This document shows positions 57,083 through 64,000 of a stretch of 64,000 nucleotides of DNA, piece after piece. Under the pieces are notes generated by a model. That model was given only the letters and a program-made list of their open reading frames with translations, was not told the origin of the DNA and did no database searches. Source of the stretch: Bacteroidales bacterium (GTDB lineage: Bacteria > Bacteroidota > Bacteroidia > Bacteroidales > JAGOPY01). Every line of letters begins with the position of its first letter. The first letter of the stretch is position 1. A program made the position numbers and the translations under genes. The stretch lies in assembly GCA_017991835.1 (NCBI GenBank), contig JAGOPY010000001.1, positions 83,892 to 147,891 on the forward strand. Direction: 5' to 3'.

Positions 57083-57207
57083 TTGAGATTTGTTTGGATT
57101 TTGGTGCTTGGAATTTGGAATTTGTTTGGATTTTGGTGCTTGGAATTTGGAATTTGTTTGGATTTTGGTGCTTGGAATTTGGAATTTGTTTTGGATTTTG
57201 GTGCTAA
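57083..57207 (-). repeat. 32-nt array (AAATTCC family, reverse orientation)
   Basis: Nearly four copies of the 32-nt unit seen at 45117, in reverse orientation (TTGGTGC, TTGGAATTTGGAATTT...). It lies directly upstream of the propeller kinase, so here it is on the promoter side of a gene, unlike its other two locations. Confidence 0.9.
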
Positions 57208-57252
57208 CAATAAATTTCTTACCTTTAAACCATAAACCTATATTCTTTCATT

Positions 57253-60200
57253 TTGCCATTGCGTACTATTGCAGGTATCCTTATTTTGATCAATCTGGCC
57301 TGCTTCGGTCAGTTGGATAATTATTACCTTAAATCCTATTCGGTCAGCGACGGGCTTCCCAATAATCATGTCCGCTGGATCACACAGGACCGGGACGGAT
57401 TTCTGTGGCTGGCTACCTGGGACGGGCTGGCACGGTTCGACGGCGTCAGGTTTAAAATCTACCGTCATGATCCGAATGATACAACGAGTGTTTCTTTTTT
57501 TGAAATCATCAAAGTAGCTGTCGATTCGGGTAACCGCGTATGGGTATTTGCAGGGGGCAGGTTATGCCGTTACGACCGAAGCCGGGACAACTTTATCCGT
57601 TATAATTTAAGCCATTTTCCCACACTCGGCCCTGGCGATGGCCCTGGGGAATTTTTTGATATCCTGATCGATCCGGAAGGCTCGCTGCTGGTTGCCTGCG
57701 GATTTGGCTTCTACCGTTACGATCCCGAATCCGACCGGTTTGCAACAATTCACCCAGCCGGTAACAAAGCCGGAAATTTCATCCCTTCTTTTCCCGGTTT
57801 TGATAATATGAACAACCTTTGGCTCATGTGGGTTGACAAAACCCACTCGGACTATGCCGAAGTTTACAAATGCAGTTATAAACACGGACAAGTTTTATCT
57901 GTAGTCGACTCTTTTGTATGCGATCCGGTAAATTTCCGAAGCCGGTTTACCAATGAAACAATCCTGTTCAACTATTATCTGTCATCAGCCGGAGAAGCCT
58001 GGATGGCCTCCAGCCTTGGTTTATATTATCTTCAGAATGATACCTTTAAGCTGAGTCAGAATAAGATACCCAAGGGACATTTTTCGAATACCGGAATGAT
58101 CCTGTGGTCGGGGCATAATAATGGGTTGATGATTGATTATCTGCCAGAAAATCATGTGGATACACTCTTCGAAGATGGAAGAATTGAAACAGTCATAGCT
58201 TATCACCATGATGAACTGGGAAATGTATGGTTCAGTGATATGAGCGAACCTTCTGTGAAAAACGGTTTAAGTCATTGTTTCCGTACCGGCAATTATTTCA
58301 GGCACTACCTTACGGGTTTGGAAGGGGATGAGCCCTACGTTATTTATGGATTATACAAGGACCGGGTTGGCAACATCTGGGCCGGCGGACGTCCGAATAC
58401 ACATATTGTAAAGATTTCCCCGGATGGCGTTGAGCAACAAATCAACCTCCCATTCCATCCGGTCAAATATTTTAATGTGCCCCGAAATATAGAGCCTGAT
58501 CTCAACGGACACCTTTGGATCGCCTTTTTCAGCGATTACTTGTTCAGCCTTGATCCCGGCACGCTTCAGTACACAGATTTCTCCGGCATCAATATGACAA
58601 ACCCTACCAATCTGTCGAAAATAAATTACCGGCTGGTAAAACCCTACGGGAGGGATCTGCTGTTTTCTGCCGGTGCGGGCAAGCTATACAAACTCAATAC
58701 ACAGACAGGAAACGTCATTACAAGTTCAGCACCAAACGGGTGGGATATTTTTTGCCTTTACCCCGTTGGGGATAACACCCTTTGGGTCGGCCTGAGCGGC
58801 AGGTTACTGTTAACCGACTTCGGTTTTAATAAACAGGAAATAATTCCGGTCATTGATCCTTTTTATAACATTGAAGATATCTGTCCGGGCGACTCTTCCT
58901 ATCTCTGGCTCGCCTTGCTGGGAGGGGGTATTTGCCGCTTTGATACATTAAACCATCAAACTTCATTTTTTACAACATTTAATGGCCTGGCTCACAATAC
59001 CGTATATAGCATAAGGAAAGATCAGGCCGGAAATTTGTGGATGAGTCATGACCTGGGAATTTCAATGTTTAACCCGGTTACAAAAAGCTTCACCAATTAT
59101 GATGAAAAAGACGGGCTGAAGATTAAGGAATTCAATTCGGAAGCCGCTTGCCAGACAGACCAGGGCGAAATCCTGTTCGGAGGAATAGGCGGAATTGTCA
59201 GTTTTTTCCCAGACAGCATCAGAAATCAACCGGATGATGACCATTCGAAATTAATGATCTCTGATTTCAGGATTGCCAATAAAGTGTACCCTTTCGATAA
59301 ACCTGTCAGCGAAATGAAAAAGGTCAGGTTGCCGAAAGGGACGGATAATTTCCAGCTCGAATTTATCAAACCCGATTTCAGAAATGGTGGTGAAATCCGC
59401 TACCGATATACATTGGGTGGACGTATGGACGTTTGGACCGAGACCGATTGCGACCATCGCCGGGTCAATTTTACAAGCCTTCGTCCCGGCGATTACGAAT
59501 TCATTGTAGAATGCACCGATAGCAACGGCGAGTGGGCAAATAGTACAATGCTACTCATCACTATCCCCCCCTATTTTTACCAGACTATAGTTTTCAGACT
59601 GTTGTTAGCTATTGTAGTAATGGTGGTACTCGGCCTGTTTTTTTATATGAAACTCAAACAGATCAGGCTCAGTGAGCATAAAAAACAGGAGCAGTTACGA
59701 CTGGAAACCTTACGTGGCCAGATGAATCCCCATTTCATCTACAACTCTCTGAATTCGATCAACTATTTTATTTCACTTAACGACAGGCTGAATGCAAATC
59801 AATATATTACCGATTTTTCGAGGCTGATGCGGTCTATTATGACCAATTCCGCCCAGGATTATATTACCCTTGAATCGGAAATTCAGGCTATTAAAGACTA
59901 TCTGGCCCTGGAACACCTTCGCTTCAGCAATAAGTTCGATTATGAGATCAAAACGGATGAAGCATTGGACCTGGTCATCACCGAGGTGGCTCCGTCGCTG
60001 GTCCAACCCTTTATTGAGAACGCAATCTGGCATGGGCTCAGGTATATCGAAAATCGTAAAGGATTCCTGTCGGTAAGGTTTATCATGGAAGGAAACGGCA
60101 ATCTGGTCTGTTATGTTGATGATGATGGAATCGGCCGCAAGCTCTCCGTTAAGCTAAAGACCGGGGATCAGAAAAAGAGAAATTCGAGAGGCATTGCCAT

Positions 60201-60336
60201 AGTGACAGAACGACTGGCAATTATTAACTCCATGCAAAAATCAAGATATTCGGTCCGGGTCATGAATATGTATGATGAAAGGGATGAGACCGGGACTAAA
60301 GTGAGGATAGAAATACCATTCAGAAGATCATTATGA
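57253..60336 (+). CDS. Sensor propeller plus LytS-type histidine kinase
   Basis: 1027 aa from a TTG (no ATG fits). Signal or anchor sequence (LRTIAGILILINLACFGQ), then a two-component-regulator propeller of about 12-14 blades (YSVSDGLPNNHVRWITQDRD, FLWLATWDGLARFDG, NTVYSIRKDQAGNLWMSHD), a Y_Y_Y-like domain (about 690-770), a transmembrane helix near 778-800, and a LytS-type kinase with His at about 827 in GQMNPHFIYNSLNSI, ENAIWHGL and DDDGIG. It probably senses an extracellular or periplasmic ligand, as half of polysaccharide-utilisation control in Bacteroidota, and passes phosphate to the LytTR regulator it overlaps by 4 bp. Confidence 0.92.
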   Translation: MPLRTIAGILILINLACFGQLDNYYLKSYSVSDGLPNNHVRWITQDRDGFLWLATWDGLARFDGVRFKIYRHDPNDTTSVSFFEIIKVAVDSGNRVWVFAGGRLCRYDRSRDNFIRYNLSHFPTLGPGDGPGEFFDILIDPEGSLLVACGFGFYRYDPESDRFATIHPAGNKAGNFIPSFPGFDNMNNLWLMWVDKTHSDYAEVYKCSYKHGQVLSVVDSFVCDPVNFRSRFTNETILFNYYLSSAGEAWMASSLGLYYLQNDTFKLSQNKIPKGHFSNTGMILWSGHNNGLMIDYLPENHVDTLFEDGRIETVIAYHHDELGNVWFSDMSEPSVKNGLSHCFRTGNYFRHYLTGLEGDEPYVIYGLYKDRVGNIWAGGRPNTHIVKISPDGVEQQINLPFHPVKYFNVPRNIEPDLNGHLWIAFFSDYLFSLDPGTLQYTDFSGINMTNPTNLSKINYRLVKPYGRDLLFSAGAGKLYKLNTQTGNVITSSAPNGWDIFCLYPVGDNTLWVGLSGRLLLTDFGFNKQEIIPVIDPFYNIEDICPGDSSYLWLALLGGGICRFDTLNHQTSFFTTFNGLAHNTVYSIRKDQAGNLWMSHDLGISMFNPVTKSFTNYDEKDGLKIKEFNSEAACQTDQGEILFGGIGGIVSFFPDSIRNQPDDDHSKLMISDFRIANKVYPFDKPVSEMKKVRLPKGTDNFQLEFIKPDFRNGGEIRYRYTLGGRMDVWTETDCDHRRVNFTSLRPGDYEFIVECTDSNGEWANSTMLLITIPPYFYQTIVFRLLLAIVVMVVLGLFFYMKLKQIRLSEHKKQEQLRLETLRGQMNPHFIYNSLNSINYFISLNDRLNANQYITDFSRLMRSIMTNSAQDYITLESEIQAIKDYLALEHLRFSNKFDYEIKTDEALDLVITEVAPSLVQPFIENAIWHGLRYIENRKGFLSVRFIMEGNGNLVCYVDDDGIGRKLSVKLKTGDQKKRNSRGIAIVTERLAIINSMQKSRYSVRVMNMYDERDETGTKVRIEIPFRRSL

Positions 60337-61079
60337 TAAAGTGCATTATTGTCGATGATGAATTTCCCGCCAGGGAGTGCATCAAAAATTATCTGAAAGA
60401 TTACTGCCCCGATGTGGAGGTAGTGGCCCAGGCAGATTCGGCCAACAGTGCTTACAAAGAAATCCTGGATCACCATCCCGACCTGTTGTTTCTCGATGTG
60501 GAGATGCCGAACGGCAGCGGGTTCGATCTGCTCAGAATGATGAACAAGATTGACTTTCATATCATTTTTGTAACAGCTCATGAAGAATATGCGGTGATGG
60601 CTTTTCGCTTTTCCGCTATGGATTACCTTTTGAAACCGATCAATATCAAAGAACTGGTGACGGCAATTGATAAGGTCAGGACGGAGATCAGCAGGAAATC
60701 AGAAGCAGTCAACCTGGAAACTTTGAAAAGAATAACGCAAATGGGTCCTGCCGAATGGGACCAGATCGTTATAAAACATAATGAAGGATTTAAAGTAGTT
60801 TATCTCAGGGATATCATAAGTTGTGAAGCGGATTCCTATTGCACGATCTTTCATATAAGTGGTAATAAAAAGCTTGTCAGTTCAAAGAATCTGAAATACT
60901 ACGAAGATATCCTTACCCCTCATGGCTTTCAGCGAATCCATAATTCATTCTTGATCAATTTATCGCATGTCGTGGAGTATTCCAGCGAAGGGGTGGTTGC
61001 CCTTTCCGAAGGCCAGTTAGCCCATTTGGGTAATACCTACAAGAAAAAGTTTATGGATTATTTTGAAAGAAACAAGTGA
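60333..61079 (+). CDS. LytTR-family response regulator
   Basis: 248 aa: receiver with phospho-Asp about residue 55 (LLFLDVEMPNGSGF), Thr in IIFVTAHEEYAV, Lys in YLLKPIN, and a C-terminal LytTR DNA-binding domain (about 140-245: DQIVIKHNEGFKVVYLRDIISCEADSYCTIF cut by strands, FQRIHNSFLINLSHV). Start overlaps the kinase stop (ATGA). Cognate pair with the propeller kinase. Target promoters unknown; the zinc-ribbon and barrel genes downstream are candidates. Confidence 0.93.
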   Translation: MIKCIIVDDEFPARECIKNYLKDYCPDVEVVAQADSANSAYKEILDHHPDLLFLDVEMPNGSGFDLLRMMNKIDFHIIFVTAHEEYAVMAFRFSAMDYLLKPINIKELVTAIDKVRTEISRKSEAVNLETLKRITQMGPAEWDQIVIKHNEGFKVVYLRDIISCEADSYCTIFHISGNKKLVSSKNLKYYEDILTPHGFQRIHNSFLINLSHVVEYSSEGVVALSEGQLAHLGNTYKKKFMDYFERNK

Positions 61080-61256
61080 GGTTCGTCGCTCCGGAAGAAC
61101 CCTGTAATCAAGCCAAACTCAATTAAAAAAATGATAAGAGGCATAATTCTATCGCCTCAATGCACCATTACATTAGTTCATGCTTTGCATTGGTGAGATT
61201 ATCCTGAAAAATCATTTATGCATTTATAAATTTAATCTGTCAAATTAACATTCAAC

Positions 61257-61574
61257 GTGAACCTCATTTGCCCCAGTTGCGGCCAGGCTGGAAATGAAAC
61301 GATATTCCGGAAAATTGGCCAGAAAAAGCTTCTTTGCACAAATTGTAAAGCAGTGCTGCAGATTGCATTGAAATGCCCGGCATGCGACGGAATCATCGAA
61401 ATGCCATTCATTTCCGACTTTGCATTGTCAAATATTGGGTCAATTCTCTTCTGGAATTACCGTAAAGGGCTTAATTATAACCGTTTGACCTGTCCGGTGT
61501 GCTCTTATTTGGCAAAAAGACAGGAATTTGTCAGAGTTGCCGTTTTTCATGAAGAATATTCGATAATTATGTAA
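61257..61574 (+). CDS. Small zinc-ribbon protein
   Basis: 105 aa from a GTG. Four Cys pairs: CPSC, CTNC, CPAC and CPVC, suitable for two zinc sites, and a hydrophobic-aromatic middle (ISDFALSNIGSILFWNYRKG). No family recognised. Located between the LytTR gene and a barrel gene, 14 bp before the latter, hence probably co-transcribed with it. Confidence 0.6.
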   Translation: MNLICPSCGQAGNETIFRKIGQKKLLCTNCKAVLQIALKCPACDGIIEMPFISDFALSNIGSILFWNYRKGLNYNRLTCPVCSYLAKRQEFVRVAVFHEEYSIIM

Positions 61575-61588
61575 TCAACACCCTGGCA

Positions 61589-62416
61589 ATGATTTGGAAT
61601 ATAAACAGAAGCGCACTGATCATCCTGGCGGCACTGCTAATTGAAGCCGGTGCCCTTACCGCGCAAAATAACAACCAAAATGACAAGAACTTCTTTATTC
61701 GTGGCTATGCCGGGGCACAGGGCAAAATTTCACTGATATTTCCTGTAGAACTAACCGGGTTTACACAGGACTTTTACGACCATTTACTGGATGAGTGGGG
61801 CAATTACGGCTATTTTCCCGACATGATGAATATTCCCCCGGTTTACTCCGGTTACGGGTACACCCTGAAAGCGGGGATAAGGCTTTTCAATGTGTTCCAG
61901 GTGGAGCCCTGGTGGGAGATGTACAAATCATTCCCTTTGCAGATCAGGCTGGATGCTTATTATTATGATGGCTACAGCGGTTATAGCCGGGAGATCGATA
62001 TGAATTACAAGTTCCGCCCGATGTACGATGCCCTGGGCGCTTCGCTGATGTTTGTCCCCGGCTCATCCGACAAGCCTTTGTTTTTTACGTTCGGGGGCGG
62101 GATTGGAAGTTATATCGGCAAGCTGAGCATTGAAACCGACGGGTCGGAAACGATAAACGATAACACCACACCGGTGTATGATTATGAAGAATATTCGGGA
62201 AAAGCGATAGGTTATCACGGATCTATTGGTATGACCTATGTCCCCTGGAAATACCTGGAGCTGGAGACATTACTAACCGGCCGGTACGTGAAAATCCCCG
62301 AAATGGAAAATGCCGCCGGCTATATATTAACCAACCAGTACGATGATAACCAGCCGGTGGTCATGCAACTTTCGGGCATTGACTTCCGGTTCGGGATCAA
62401 GTTTATTTTTCCGTAA
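61589..62416 (+). CDS. Predicted outer-membrane beta-barrel protein
   Basis: 275 aa with a signal peptide (ALIILAALLIEAGALTAQ). Alternating aromatic strands throughout (YSGYGYTLKAGIRLF, QIRLDAYYYDGYSGYS, KPLFFTFGGGIGSYIG, AIGYHGSIGMTYVPW, LELETLLTGRYV) and a C-terminal strand ending FGIKFIFP. About 10-12 strands are possible. No specific family recognised; a small porin or structural barrel is likely. Confidence 0.7.
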   Translation: MIWNINRSALIILAALLIEAGALTAQNNNQNDKNFFIRGYAGAQGKISLIFPVELTGFTQDFYDHLLDEWGNYGYFPDMMNIPPVYSGYGYTLKAGIRLFNVFQVEPWWEMYKSFPLQIRLDAYYYDGYSGYSREIDMNYKFRPMYDALGASLMFVPGSSDKPLFFTFGGGIGSYIGKLSIETDGSETINDNTTPVYDYEEYSGKAIGYHGSIGMTYVPWKYLELETLLTGRYVKIPEMENAAGYILTNQYDDNQPVVMQLSGIDFRFGIKFIFP

Positions 62417-62454
62417 ATCTGGCCTATGGCCTTTGCGGTGATTTGAAACAGCCT

Positions 62455-64000
62455 CTATCGGGCGACATCATACTCCACCAGCACCGCTTTTATGAAAAGC
62501 GCTCCGTCGAGGTATGTTTCCCAGCCCACCATCCCGATGCCGGGAATGTAATAGTCGTATATATCAAAACCTGAGTATTGCATTTCAATTTCGTCCGGAA
62601 AATCTTCTTCATTCATCCTGAGATAGTCAAAAGCCAGGCTGGATTTATATTTCATGGGAAGATAAAAGTTATACAAGATACAACCGGTATAATCTCCGAT
62701 GCTCGCATTGGTCGACAGGCAGGTTACCGAGGTCGGGTATGGGGGCGCCACCCAGCTTGTAACCCAGGTATCGTTCACTTCCACCGGATATTTGTACCTC
62801 AGGTCGGGCTGTTCCGGGTAAGGGCCGTAGCCGTAGCACCAGCAACCGTCGGAATGATTGGCCAGGAGGTAAGGGTACGTGTCGCCTTGTGCAAACCATT
62901 CAAAACAGGTTACACCCTGCACCTCCTGCGAGCCTGTGATCGATGCCGTTTCAGTCATGGGTAAGCCTTCCGGTTGGTAGATCCAGTAGTTGCCGACGGC
63001 CAGGGGGACGAGGCCGTTGGAGGGAGGTGGATTATGTTTTGTCGAGAAATATCCCTTAACTGACCATGGGCCTGGTTCGTTCGAAATAACTGCTCTGACT
63101 TTCCAATAATATGTTGACTGGACCTGAAGTAAACCATCAGGAATACCAAATTGATTATTAATGACAACATCTTGATTAATTAGCAGGGAATTCATTTCCT
63201 GATCGGAAGATAAAAGGACTTGATAATGACTGGAATTATCAACACTTGTCCATTTTAATGTCGGGTTGAGAACTATATCAACGGATCCAAGTTCAGGAAA
63301 TATTAAAATAGGAATTCCAGGTACAACTTCGGGATAAATTGAAATATCCTTGACTTGCCAATCTTGAGGATAATAAGTCAGATTTGCATAGCAACCGTAA
63401 TACCAGTCAATATGAGGTAAACCACACCAACCATCCTTTTTATCTTCAGATGATAAAAGATCAAATGCTTCTCCAAATGTATATCCATTAATCAATGATA
63501 TCATTAGTTTTTCTCCAGTCCAGGGTCCCTTAGAATTTGCTTCATCCCACCCAATAGTCACACCAGCGCCTTTAGAGGCAAATGCCTGCCCTAATGTTGT
63601 GTTCTATTTAAAGGCTTGACAAGCAACCAGATAAATAATAGAATTTGGGAAGTCGTTATAGGAATAGTTTGAATTAATGTATTGATAATCAAACATAAAA
63701 TATTTAACAGATTGGATTATTAATTTCCCCAGGTTAATGCTATACCTTACTTCGGGAATCGTAAGATAATCAAATGGTTTATAAAAATCGTCTTTCAATT
63801 TGGCTGAAGTCGCTTCTTCACCAGTAATGATATAAGATTTAGTCGCAGCATTACTTGTCCAAGAAACTCCATGGCTGATGATGTAAATTGCTGCATAATC
63901 TTTTAAACCACTTCCAAAAAACTTCAAATCTGCTTCATTTCCATTTACAACATCAACTGAAAATCCCTTATCTTCAAACTGGTTCTTGAGATTATTCATC
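62455..64000 (-). pseudogene. Caspase-like peptidase with in-frame TAG, N-terminus outside the window
   Basis: Minus-strand frame entering from the right edge. The peptidase part shows YAAIYIISHGVSW (catalytic His) and IIYLVACQAFK (catalytic Cys), then TAG at 63604-63606, then NTTLGQAFASKGAGVTIGWDEA in the same frame, which is the expected continuation. A fibronectin-like module (SVDIVLNPTLKWTSVDNSSHYQVLLS) and a C-terminal domain of about 190 aa (VGNYWIYQPEGLPMTETASI) follow; no sorting domain is seen. Upstream of about 63060 the DNA is AT-rich, downstream it is not, hinting at a mosaic origin. Readthrough, pseudogene or error cannot be separated here. Confidence 0.7.

Overview
The window looks like a chromosome segment of a Bacteroidota, most likely a free-living anaerobic member of the order Bacteroidales. 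The evidence is type IX secretion (T9SS) C-terminal sorting domains on several secreted proteins, a TonB-dependent receptor with a carboxypeptidase-like N-terminal extension, a LytS/LytTR pair with a sensor propeller, promoters of the TTTG-N20-TAnnTTTG type, few Shine-Dalgarno sites, and the families DUF4625, DUF4256 and DUF6051-like. Taxonomy below phylum is inference. No rRNA, tRNA, CRISPR array, intact transposase or origin was seen.

Layout. (1) 0-10.3 kb: a same-strand signalling cluster of seven genes: Cache histidine kinase, two receiver proteins, a CheR-type methyltransferase, a hybrid kinase, a REC-PAS-PAS kinase and an NtrC-type sigma-54 activator. (2) 10.5-11.3 kb: a sigma-70-like factor. 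(3) 11.6-27.4 kb: five large secreted proteins built from a shared propeller-like module, PKD, nidogen-like, cohesin-like and dockerin-like parts; the last is broken by an in-frame TAG and appears to have lost its start codon to a repeat array. (4) 27.4-34.8 kb: mostly minus-strand housekeeping and stress genes: HEAT-like protein, acetyltransferase, SRPBCC, alpha/beta hydrolase, bacterioferritin, AbgT transporter, metallo-hydrolase, FMN-binding protein. (5) 35.0-39.1 kb: a probable zinc-uptake locus: Fur/Zur-like repressor with a palindromic operator on its promoter, small Cys/His-rich protein, TonB receptor, His-rich lipoprotein. (6) 39.3-44.0 kb: an eroded, partly AT-rich defence-type island: BRO-N protein, relics of HsdM and of a second DUF3883 gene, DUF3883, NERD, a broken DUF4328 gene and a collapsed DUF1016-type nuclease. 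(7) 44.0-57.0 kb: exonuclease-BRCT, DUF2608, DUF1801, DUF4256, katG with a PerR-like gene, a T9SS protein, an XRE-pentapeptide regulator with three phased sites, acetyltransferase, cupin, ElbB, nitronate monooxygenase. (8) 57.2-64 kb: one-component-like propeller kinase plus LytTR regulator, zinc-ribbon protein, outer-membrane barrel, and a caspase-like peptidase with an in-frame TAG that runs off the right edge.

The most unusual signal is between the genes. At least ten intergenic stretches are quasi-tandem arrays of short words, mostly heptamers, in which the word differs completely from array to array (GAAACCT, GTCGTTA, GATTGTC, CATTCAA, AAGTTTT, AAATTCC) while the 7-nt register is kept. 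Related arrays use 8-, 11- or 32-nt units. Three palindrome families and a set of long inverted repeats accompany them. The arrays sit against start and stop codons so tightly that they encode the ends of at least seven predicted proteins. Three genes also carry single in-frame stop codons. TAG, TAA and TGA all serve as ordinary terminators elsewhere here, so codon reassignment is unlikely and gene decay (or local sequence error) is the simpler reading.
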